Below are positions 46,506 through 56,627 of a stretch of 64,000 nt of DNA, piece after piece. Every line of letters begins with the position of its first letter. The first letter of the stretch is position 1. The stretch covers positions 32,599,295 to 32,663,294 of the forward strand of contig NC_091298.1 in the NCBI RefSeq assembly GCF_038502225.1, read 5' to 3'. The notes below the pieces were generated by a model that saw only the letters and a list, made by a program, of their open reading frames with translations, ran no database searches and was not told the origin of the DNA. A program made the position numbers and the translations under genes. The DNA is from Cherax quadricarinatus. Its lineage: Eukaryota > Arthropoda > Malacostraca > Decapoda > Parastacidae.

Positions 46506-49345
46506 TGAAGGTTAGGTATACAGATACAGATGGAATAACAAATAAGTGTGAGGAGTGGCATGAAAATATCAGAGACATACCCAGTAATAACAGCACTCAC
46601 AGAAACGAAACTCACCAGGATTATACCAGATGCAATCTTTCCACCTGGATATCAAATCCTCAGGAAAGATAGAGGAAGTAGAGGGGGAGGAGGAGATGCT
46701 CTGCTCATTAAAAACCAGTGGGGATTTGAGGAAATGGAAGGAATGGATGGAATGTGCGAAAAAGACTACTTAGTAGGAACAATCCAGTCTGAGGGCCATA
46801 AGGTGGTAATTGTAGTAATGTACAACCCACCACAGAACTGCAGGAGGCCAAAAGAATATGACGAAAGCAACAGAGCAATGGTTGGCACACTAGCTGAGGT
46901 GGTCAAAAGAGCTCACATGGGGGGAGCAAAGTTACTAGTTATGGGTGATTTCAATCACAAAGAGAGTGACTGGGAAAACCTGGAGCCCCATGGGGGTCCC
47001 AAAACATGGAAAGCCAAGATGATGGATGTGGTGCTGGAAAACCTCAAGCATCAACATGCTCGAGCCACTATCAGAGAGAGAGGTGAGGATAATCCAACAA
47101 GACTGGACCTAGTCTTCACCTTAAGTAGTTTGGACATCGAGGATATCACATACGAATGGCCCCTTGGAGCTAGTGATCATGTATTTCTGTGATTTGACTA
47201 CATAGTTGAGTTACAAGTGGAGGAATAGGATGGGATAAACCAAACTACAAAAGGAGGGACTACACAGGCATGAGGAACTTCCTGAAAGACGTTCAGTGGG
47301 AGAGAGAACTGGCAGGAACACCAGTAAAAGAAATGATGGACTATGTGAAAACAAAATGCAAGGAGGCAGTGGAGAGGTTTGTTTCCAAGGGAAACAGAAA
47401 AAATGGGAAGACCAGAACGAGTCCTTGGTTCACCCAAAGGTGTAAGGAGGCAAAAATAAGGTGCACTAGAGAATGGAAAAGGTACAGAAGATAAAGGACC
47501 CAGGAAAATAAAAAGATAACCCGAAGAGCCAGAAACGAATATGCACTGATAAGAAGAGAGGCTCAGCGACAATACGAAAATGACACAGCATCGAAAGTCA
47601 AGTCTGACCTGAAGCTGTTGTATAGCCACATCAGGAGGAAAACAACAGTCAAGGACCAGGTAATCAGGCTGAGGAAGGAAGGTGGGGAGTTCACAAGAAA
47701 CGACCAAGAGATATGTGAGGAGCTCAACATGAGATTTAAAGAAGTAATTATAGTGGAGACAGGAATGAGTCCAGGAATTCAGAACAGGGAAGTGCATCAA
47801 CAAGTGCTGCATGAGGTACACACAACCGAGGAAGAGGTGAAGAAGCTACTATGTGAACTTGATACCTCAAAGGCTGTGGGAACTGACATCTCTCTGTGGG
47901 AACTGACATCTCTCTGTGGGACCTTAGAGAGGGAGCAGAGATGCTGTACGTACCATTAACAAAGATCTTCAACATATCCATTGAAACTGGGCAACTACAT
48001 GAGGTATGGAAAAAAGCAAATGTAGTCCCAATTTTTTATAAAGAAGACAGACACGAGGCATTATACTTCAGACTTGTGTCACTAACGTGTATAGTATGCA
48101 GAGTTATGGAGAAGATCATCAGGAGGAGAGTGGTGGAGCACCTTGAAAGACACAAGCTTATAAACGACAACCAGCACGGTTTCAGGGAAGGAAAATCCTG
48201 TGTTACAAAACTACTGGAGTTTTATAACAAGGTGACAAAAGACAATAGAGAGGTGGATAGACTGCATTTTCTTGGACTGCAAGAAGGCCTTTGAGACAGT
48301 TCCTCACAAGAGGTTAATGTAAAAGTTAGAGGATCAGGCACACATTACAGGAAAGGCACTGCAATGGACCAGAGAATATCTGACAGGGAGGCATCAACGA
48401 GTCATGGGACGTGACGAGGTGTCAGAGTGGGCGCCTCTGACGAGCGAATTTCCACAGGGGTCAGTCCTAGGACCTGTGCTGTCCTTGGTATATGTGAATG
48501 ACATAACGGAAAGGAAAGACTCAGAAGTGTCCCTGTTTGCAAATGATGAGAAGTTAATGAGGAAAATTAAATCTGTTGGGGATCACGCAGAACTACAAAG
48601 AGACCTGAACAGGCTACAAGCCTGGTCCAGCAACTAGCTCCTGGAATTTAACCGTGCCAAATGCAAAGTCATGAAGATTTGGGAAGGGCAAAGAAGACCG
48701 CAGAGTATAGTCTAGGTGGCCAAAGACTACAAACCTCATTCAAGGAAAAAAGTCTTGGGGTGAGTATAATAACGAGCACATCCGAGGCGCACATCTATCA
48801 GGTAACTGCTGCAGCATACGGGCGTCTGGCAAACCTAAGGACAGCATTCCGATACCTCAGTAAGGAATCGTTCAAGACTCTGTACACCATGTACGTCAGG
48901 CCCATACTGGATTATGCAGCACCAGTTTGGAATCCACACCTGGGCAAGCAAGTCAAGAAATTAAAGAAAATGCAAAAGAATGCAACAAGACTAGTCCCAG
49001 AGCTAAGGGGAATAACCTACGAAGAAAGGTAAAGGAAAACTTGCCTTATAACACTGGAGGACAGGAGGGTCAGGGGAGACATGATAACGACATACAAAAT
49101 ACTGCGTGGAATAGACAAGGTGGACAAAGACAGGATGTTCCAGAGATGGGACACAGAATCAAGAGATGACAATTTGAAGTTGAAGACTCCTATGAGTCAA
49201 AGGAATGTTAGGAAGTATTTCTTCAGTTATAGAGTTGTCAGGAAGTGGAATAGTCTGGAAAGTGATGTAATGGAGGCGGGAACCATACATAGTTTTAAGA
49301 CGAGGTATGATAAAGCTCGTGGAGCAGGGAGAGTGAGGACCTAGT
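46506..49345 (+). pseudogene. ORF2 of LINE alpha copy G
   Basis: The endonuclease is open at 46548-47192, with MGDFNHKESDW (about 46940) and GASDHVF before TGA at 47190. The linker (47270-47494) and the RT N-terminus (47618-47959) lie in another frame. A perfect 20-bp tandem duplication at about 47877-47916 (GTGGGAACTGACATCTCTCT twice) shifts the frame before the RT core. The RT retains VYVNDITERKDSEVSLF (about 48492), the segment missing from copy F, but the catalytic box is FANDEKL instead of FADD. C-terminal frames 48661-49032 and 49081-49344 complete it. It is inactive. Confidence 0.88.
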
Positions 49346-49424
49346 AGCAATCAGTGAAGAGGCAGGGCCAGGAGCTATAACTCGACCCCTGCAACCACAA
49401 ATAGATGAGTACACATAAGCACAT
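49346..49424 (+). mobile_element. 3' UTR and tail of LINE alpha copy G, abutting copy H
   Basis: GAAGAGGCAGGGCCAGGAGC and CTCGACCCCTGCAACCACAA lead to ATAGATGAGTACACATAAGC. The next copy's CA and polypyrimidine 5' region starts immediately, so copies G and H lie head to tail. Confidence 0.85.
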
Positions 49425-49943
49425 ATGTACACACACACATACATATACATGCACACAAGCAAATTGACACCTCACAGTGACTTCCCTACACCTCTCTCTG
49501 TCTGTCTCTCTCTCTCTCTCTCTTTCTCTCTTTCCTCTCTCCCTTTTCTCTTCCTCTCTCTCTACCTTTTCTCTTTCTCTCTCCCTTTTCTCTTCCTCTC
49601 TTTTCCTCCCCCAGTTCCCCTCTTTTTTCATTCCTTCCTCTCTCCCTCCCTTCCTTTCCCCCTCGTCTCTCCCTTTATCCCCCTTCCCACTTTCCTCCAC
49701 CCCCGTCCCCCTCCAGTCTTCCTCCTTCCCTCTCCTCATCTCTCACCCCTCACTTCCTTTACCTCTCCCCCTCTTTATCTCCACCTCTCTCTCTATTTCA
49801 CCACCTCTTTGTTTCTCTCTCTTCATCTACCCCTCATTCTCTTCACCGCTCTCTCTTCCTCTACCCTGCTTTCTCTCCACCTCTCTCTCTCTCTCCCTTC
49901 CTACCACTCTCTTCATTCCTGTTTCACACCACACACACACACG

Positions 49944-50037
<94 letters not shown>

Positions 50038-50258
50038 CACACACGCACATACAAACAGCACACACGCACACTACAACACCTAACATGTCTGAGAGTGTCT
50101 GGGTGACTCTCCCCCTTCTCCCTCTACCCCCCCTTCCCACTCTCTATCCACTTCTCCATCACTGTGTCCCCCTCCCTCCCTCTCCCCATTTCTCTCCCCC
50201 TTACAACTCCTCCACCCACACACACACACACACACACTACAACCCCTAACCCATAAAA
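49425..50258 (+). mobile_element. 5' region of LINE alpha copy H: polypyrimidine tract and (CA)n
   Basis: CT-rich sequence (49485-49920) is followed by (CA)n to about 50058, then a second C-rich phrase with the same CCCCATTTCTCTCCCCCTTA end as copy G and a short CA run, before the ORF1 ATG at 50260. Frames across it are compositional. Confidence 0.85.
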
Positions 50259-50259
50259 A

Positions 50260-51350
50260 ATGGTGGCTCAGAGGGGAAGTCGAAGGTTCGGGGAATCAGA
50301 GGAAGATGGTTCTCCTAAAGATGAATGGATGGAAAGCAATGTAAAAGGATGGAACAAAGGTGGGAGAGCTAACTAGGTGAGCTTTCTACAGAAATGGAGA
50401 AGAGGGTGGAGGTGGAGAAGAAGAAATGGGAGTCACAAGCTGAAGCCACAGAAGCTAAGATACGGGCCCTAGAATATAAGGTAAATTGGCTGAAGCGAGT
50501 CATAGGGCTATTGCCCAAAGGAGACATAGCATCTGAACCAGGTACACCCTTACTAAACGAGGAGCCCAACAGAAAAGAAGACATGACTTATGCTAAGGCC
50601 CTATGAGTTCAAGCAGGGCCGAGGAATGAAGGGGGAGAGATGTTGGGAGCATTGATAGAAGTAAGGGAGGGGGGAGAAGGTGGAGAGGGGGATAGTCCCC
50701 ATGCAGAGGCATGACCATGCCACCAAGAGATACAGGAGAAAATAAAGGAGACAATGGCCATTTACAAATGGGACCCAGAGGGAAAGACAATGGAAGGAGG
50801 GGAGAGAGAAATCATTGTTTAATCACTGGCTTCAGGAGAGCAAGGGGAGAACACACAATGAAAGACAGCAGAAAGAAAAACCATGAGATTGAAAACATCA
50901 TCAGAGAAATAGGTGAGGAGGACATGACTGAGACTAAATTTTCAGAGAATTGGGGGTACTTGAAGTGAAGAAATCAGCCAGTCAGACTGATTTTCAAGAC
51001 AGAAACAGTATGGAACAGGATCCTGCATGAGAAACCACGGCTGAAGGAGTCATCAGTATACAAGAGGGTGTTCCTAGACCGAGAAAGAACAAGAACAGAC
51101 TGACAGCAACTGAGGGAGAGAGGACACTGAAACGAAAGGGGCTAGGAAGAGAGACAAGGACAGAGTCAGCAGAGGACAACTAGAGCAGGGCAGAGCAACA
51201 AGTGCAAGCACACACACAACCACCCCCAGAACCCTCAACCAAACATGCTATCCAAACACAAACCAATCCACACTTACAGCCCCCACCACACACTATGCTG
51301 CAGAATCCCACAGCACACTGTCAGGTCCCACACCCTCACAGATCCCCCAG
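50260..51350 (+). pseudogene. ORF1 of LINE alpha copy H, several frameshifts
   Basis: It starts MVAQRGSRRFGESEED. After a shift, the coiled-coil part reads EKRVEVEKKKWESQAEATEAK (50394-50460). NRKEDMTYAKAL ends at a stop at 50606, and a FRRARGEHTMKDSRKKNHEIE segment represents the region after the RRM-like motif. TVWNRILHEKPRLK at about 51007 marks the residue that is a stop in copy F. A Thr/Pro/Gln-rich tail follows. Confidence 0.8.
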
Positions 51351-51354
51351 AACA

Positions 51355-52240
51355 GTGTTGGAGAGGAAACTAAAGATATGGTACACCAACACTGAAGGAA
51401 TAACGAATAAGTAGGAGGGGTGGCACAAAAGAGTCAAAGAGGTATCACTGGACATCATTTCTCTCACAGAAACGAAGTTCACAGGAATGATAACAGATGC
51501 CATCTTCCCAATGGGATCTCAGATCCTGAGGAAAGACAAAGAGAACAGGGGGGGTGGAGGAGTGGCACGGTTCATTAAAAAAATCGGATTTTGATGAACT
51601 GGAGAAAGGAGACAGAGGAGAAACAAGAGACTGCATAATAGGAACGCTTCAGTCTAGACGTCCCAAGGTGGTAATTGCAGTGATGTATAACCCCCACAGA
51701 TCAGCAGGAGGCCAAGGCAAGAGTTTGATGAGAATAAGAGCTCAATGGTTGACACACTGGCTCAAGTTGCCAGAAGAGCTCATGCGAGTAGGGCAAAGCA
51801 GCTGATTATGGGTGACTTCAATGACAAGGAAATCGACTGGGAGAACCTGAAGCCACATGGGGGGCCCAGGAACGTGGAGGACTAAGATGATGGAGGTGGT
51901 ACTGAATATCCTCATGTACCAACACGTAAGGGACACTACCAGAGAGGAGAGGATGAACCAGCAAGACTGGATCTAGTATTCACCTTGAGTAGTGTAGATA
52001 TTGAGGACATCACATGAAAAAACTCTCTGGGCCAGTGAGCATGTGGTTCTGAGCTTCGAATACATAGTAAAGCTACAAGTGGAGAGGGAAGCAGGAAGGG
52101 TTGGACAAATGAAGCCAAACTACAAAAGAGCGGACTACACAGGCATGAATTTCCTGCATGGGGTTCAGTGGGACAGATAATTGGCATGGAAGTCAGTAAA
52201 CGAGATAATGGAATATGTGACAACAATATGCAAGGAAGCT
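51355..52240 (+). pseudogene. Endonuclease part of ORF2, LINE alpha copy H, cut at 52240
   Basis: LKIWYTNTEGITNK (51367) ends at TAG; the domain continues out of frame with SLTETKFTGMITDAIFPMGSQIL. MGDFNDKEIDWENL is near 51808. The SDH catalytic motif reads SEH (about 52032), a change of the conserved Asp. The copy stops abruptly at 52240, where a minus-strand LINE end begins, so the whole RT is missing. Confidence 0.85.
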
Positions 52241-52895
52241 AAGGTAAGTAAGTAAGTTTATTCAGGTATACACAATTACAGTTACATAGAATTATCATAC
52301 ATAGCAGCATATGTGTAGAGAACCTAGGATAACCCAAAAATGTCAGACAGGGTGACTTATTTCCATTGGGGTCCTTTTACCTTATTATAATAATATAAAT
52401 GTTATAATATTTTCTTATTATTCTATAATGAAGATAACATCTTATTATCATACTAAAAAGACTATCTACTACACCAGGGTCATTAAGACTATCTACAATA
52501 CGAGGGTCATTACTAGGAATAAGATAAAATTTACATGTATGTTAGCTAAAAAATAGAAAATCATTCCCCTCCCTTTCTGTAGCTACATTCATCAGACACC
52601 TTTTGGAACTCTTCTTGAACTGGTTCATGCTATGACTGGCTTTGACATGTGCGGGCAGTCTGTTTCATTCCTTTATTGCTGTACAATAAAAGGTGTTTGA
52701 AGCCTGGCCAATGACTGTGGGTACTACAAAGTTGTGCTCTCTCCCCCTTGTACTATGATTGCTTTGGTTCCCAACCTTGACAAAATTGACAGCAAGATAT
52801 TCTGTTTATATCTTTCCTGAGCCACTGATCATAATGGAAATATTGCAAGTATTAGCATCCCATTTAGTTTCAACCTCTCAGGGAAGAGAAAGCTG
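52241..52895 (-). pseudogene. LINE family zeta: C-terminal codons and 3' UTR with (CTTA)n tail
   Basis: Minus strand: VNFVKVGNQSNHSTRGREHNF (about 52780), then NRLPAHVKASHSMNQFKKSSKR after a one-base shift (about 52660). This is the conserved C-terminal tail found in many LINE ORF2 proteins. The 3' UTR (CCCTGTCTGACATTTTTGGG) runs to AATAAACTTACTTACTTA at 52241-52262. It separates the broken alpha copy H from the beta copy. Confidence 0.78.
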
Positions 52896-54590
52896 TATTT
52901 CTCCAGGTATACAGAAGTAAGATTAGGGACAAGACTGACCCACTTAAGAGTAACTCTGGTCAGATCACTGACAGTGATAACGATATGTGGGAAATTCTCG
53001 GTACCTACTTCCTCTCAGTTTTCACCCAGGAAAATACTAGCGATATTCCTGAAATAATAGATTATGTAGAACAGGAAGATAAACTATGCACGATTGCGGT
53101 AACTAGTGACATGGTCCTCAGACAAATAGAGAAACTAAAACCTAACAAATCCCCAGGCCCTGATGAACTGTTTGAAAGGGTGTTAAAGGAATGTAAAGAG
53201 GAACATAGCATACATTTGACAAATCTTTTTAACATATCACTACAAACTGGCATAGTGCCTGATAAGTGGAAAATGGCAAATGTAATACCTATTTACAAGG
53301 CAGGTGACAGATCCTTGGCTTCGAACTATAGACCAATAAGCCTTACCTCCATAGTGGGAAAATGTATGGAATCAATAATTGCCGAAGCAATTCGTAGCCA
53401 TTTTGAGAGGCACAGATTGATTAATGAATCTCAACACGGTTTTACAAAGGGACGTTCCTGTCTTACGAATTTACTAACTTTTTTCACTAAGGTGTTTGAG
53501 GAGGTAGATCATGGGATGATATTGTGTATAAGGCTTACGATAGAGTTCCACATCAGAGGCTATTGAGGAAACTTAAGGCACACGTAATAGGAGGAGAAAT
53601 TTTTTCCTGGGTAGAGGCATGGCTGACAAATAGGCAGCAGAGAGTTTGCATAAATGGGGAGAAATCAGAATTGGGGCACGTCACAAGCGGTGTTCCTCGG
53701 GGTCAGTGTTGGGCCCGTTGGTGTTCACAATTTGCATAAACGACATAGATAAGGGAATAAATAGCGACATAAGCAAATTTGCTGATGACACCAAAATAGG
53801 CCGTCCAATTCATTCTCATGAGGACACTAGAGCACTACAGGATGATTTGAGTATACTGATGCAATGGTCGAAGAAGTGGCAGATGCAGTTTACTATAGAC
53901 ATATGCAAAGTTCTAAATGTTGTACAGGAAAATAACCATGCGACATATAAACTAAATAATGAAGAACTTAATACTACTGATTGCGAAAAGGATTTAGGAG
54001 TTCTGGTTAGCAGTAATCTAAAACCATGACAACAGTGCATTAGTGTTCGCAATAAAGCTAACAGAATTCTTAGCTTCATATCTAGAAGTATAAATAATAG
54101 AAGTCCTCAGGTTGTTCTTCAACTCTATATATCCTTGGTTAGGCCTCATTTAGACTATGCTGCTCAGTTCTGGTCACCGTATTACAGAATGGATATAAAT
54201 GCTCTGGAAAACGTACAGAGGAGGATGACAAAGATGATCCCATGTATCAGAAATCTTCCCTATGAGGATAGACTGAGCGCCCTGAATCTGCACTCTCTTG
54301 AAAGACGTAGAATTAAGGGAGATATGATCGAGGTGTATAAATTGAAAACAGGAATAAATAAAGGGGATGTAAATAGCGTTCTGAAAATTTCCAGCCAAGA
54401 CATGACTCGCAGCAATGGTTTCAAGTTGGAAAAATTCAGATATAGGAAGGATATAAGAAAGCACTGGTTTGGTAATAGAGTTGTGGATGAGTGGAACAAA
54501 CTCCCAAGTGCAGTTATTAAGGCTAAAACGTTGTGTAGTTTTAAAAATAGGTTAGATAAATACATGAGTGGGTGTGGGTGGGTGTGAGTT
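52896..54590 (+). pseudogene. CR1-like LINE family beta: RT and C-terminus
   Basis: The pre-RT segment WEILGTYFLSVFTQEN (52988) leads to NYRPISLTSIVGKCMESII (53328), INESQHGFTKGRSCLTNLLTFF (53428), a break near 53512 where several residues and the frame are lost, KAYDRVPHQRLLRKL (53530), VTSGVPRG, then FTICINDIDKG and KFADDTKIG (about 53776). The C-terminal region is open at 54135-54587: LDYAAQFWSPYYRMDINAL, LHSLERRRIKGDMIEVYKL and KHWFGNRVVDEWNKLP. The endonuclease is absent, so the copy is 5'-truncated. Stops include TGA at 54027. Confidence 0.92.
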
Positions 54591-54755
54591 GGACCTGACT
54601 AGTTTGTGCTGCTGGGTCTGGTGCCGTGCCCCTTCCTTGAGTGGAGGTGACCAGACTGGGTGGGTCATTGGGCTAATCGGGGGAAAGGACATGGACCCGC
54701 TCCGCATGGGTCAGTAGGCCTGTTGCAGTGTTCCTCTTTTATGTTCTTATGTAAA
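54591..54755 (+). mobile_element. 3' UTR and 8-bp tail of LINE beta
   Basis: GGACCTGACTAGTTTGTGCT to TCAGTAGGCCTGTTGCAGTG, ending TTTTATGTTCTTATGT. TTCTTATG is an 8-bp terminal repeat, repeated more clearly in the copy ending at 62175. CR1 elements are known for short 3'-terminal octamer repeats. Confidence 0.85.
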
Positions 54756-55668
54756 AATAATCTGATAACCGAGAAATATATAAACAGAGAAAAGAGTCGA
54801 TTGGTTTAAGTTATGTTCTTTAACGAGACCTTTACTTTAGAAACCTAAAACACAAATATAAAATAATGGATTAAACAAAACTGAAATAATAAAATTACTT
54901 CCTAAACCAGAGGAAAAATTCCATAAGTTGAGGTGACATTGACACACTGGCCGAACTTCCAATGGAAATAATAAGAGTTTGTCCACAAGGTGAGTGTTTT
55001 CAGTAATTTAAAGTTGATTAATTAAGAGCACCAAGCTGGGTCACAGGCTGGCCATAAATAGGCGAGAGAAGTTTGGCTCATGAATACAAAATTGGTTGAT
55101 CAGGAGGAGGAGTTATATGACGGTTGTTCAGACACCTCAGGGATGAGGTCTTAGTGATGAGAACCTCTTGGATTACACTTAACCATGTACGGAGGCAGTA
55201 CAAAATATGCAGTTTCCTTCCAGTTCTCTCTCCATGAGGAACAATCCATTTACATTAGGCTATGCTGAACAAGACTGAAGAAATCTGCTTACAGAGATCA
55301 ACACAACAGAAAACTGTAACACCAAAAAACCTATACTACTTACAAGATAGTAGGCTAAGCGAGGGTGAAGAGAGGAGACGTCAAGAGGCACCTTCCCTGA
55401 AGAAAGAAAAATTGAGAAGACCAGAAGAAAAACAAACCCTAAGAATATAAGGCGAAAGACGAAAGATGACAAAACAGAGATAACTTAAATGAATTCCTTC
55501 ACTAGATGGCGCCACATACAGCCTCACCTGAAAGAAAACTGAAGACTCTAAAAATCGAACTATAGTCACAAAATCACACAATCATATTCTACTCTTTTCC
55601 TTAACAAAATTCCATAAGAAGTGTGGTGTCTCGGGACGTCTCTCCTCTTCCTTCATCTCAACTTTCTT
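54756..55668. other. Unassigned sequence
   Basis: No credible gene. Short A-rich frames near 55260-55470 on both strands have no domain. Confidence 0.5.
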
Positions 55669-55735
55669 ATAAGAACATAAGAACATAAGAATGGAGGAAC
55701 ACTGCAGAAGGCCTACTGGCTTCTTTTTTTCTTTC
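55669..55735 (-). mobile_element. Terminal fragment of LINE beta 3' end
   Basis: CATAAGAACATAAGAATGGA and ACACTGCAGAAGGCCTACTG are the complement of the beta 3' end, including the TTCTTATG octamer two to three times. Confidence 0.85.
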
Positions 55736-55808
55736 TCTCGACAGAATCATTATAAATTATTAATGTAATATTATCTGTAATGTCACGATTTAGATTGATT
55801 ACAAAAGG

Positions 55809-56155
55809 TTGGTTGTTACTGATGTCTAGTCCATCCTTGAGGGTTGTTACTGACGTCATGTCCATCCTTGATGGTTGTTACTGACGTCATGTCCTTCCTT
55901 GATGGTTGTTACTGATGTTATGTCCTTCCTTGATGGTTCTTACTGACGTCATGTCCTTCCCTGATGGTTCTTACTGACGTCATGTCCTTCCCTGATGGTT
56001 GTTATTGACGTCATGTCCATTATTGATGCTTGTTGCTGACGTCATGTCCTTCCTTGATGGTTGTTACTGATGTTATGTCCTTCATTGATGGTTCTTACTG
56101 ACGTCATGTCCTTCCCTGATGGTTGTTACTGATGTCATGTCCTGCCTCGACCAGG
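55809..56155. repeat. 31-bp tandem repeat, about 11 copies, with TGACGTCA
   Basis: Units resembling TTACTGACGTCATGTCCTTCC have an exact 31-bp spacing. Perfect TGACGTCA octamers start at 55851, 55882, 55944, 55975, 56006, 56037 and 56099; intervening units carry one- or two-base changes (TGATGTTA, TGATGTCA). Confidence 0.95.
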
Positions 56156-56627
56156 TAACACGTCATTCTCCTTGTGGTAGGCAGCAATTAATATTAATTT
56201 TGTCAGGTGGGAAAGACGGAAACGTTATAGTGGTAAATTTCTTAAAGGATAATTCAGTGTTTCGGTGATAAATCCTTCACAATCTTCGGAATCATATTCT
56301 CGAACAAGATATAATTATACAACAATATAACAGAAAATACAATCATACTTTAATACAATATGATGAAATTTGTAATAATAAATAAATATAGGCAGATAAT
56401 ACTGCATGAATCCGGGATAAAATAAAAAAAATAACTCACCAATAGAGGATAAACTATAAATTTTTCAGAGTAAATAAATTATTTGCAAAACCATTATCAT
56501 TTAGACCAAGTTTAAGCTGTTTAATATGTATAAGCTTTCAAATATATTTGAATTAAAAATGTTATGAGATTCAAGAATATTTTTTGTTATCTGAGCTGAG
56601 TGCATAATTATGAGACTAGGAATAAAT
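56156..56627. other. AT-rich sequence, nothing recognised
   Basis: No feature seen between the 31-bp and 30-bp arrays. The final codons of the long minus-strand frame that crosses the 30-bp satellite fall here. Confidence 0.55.
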
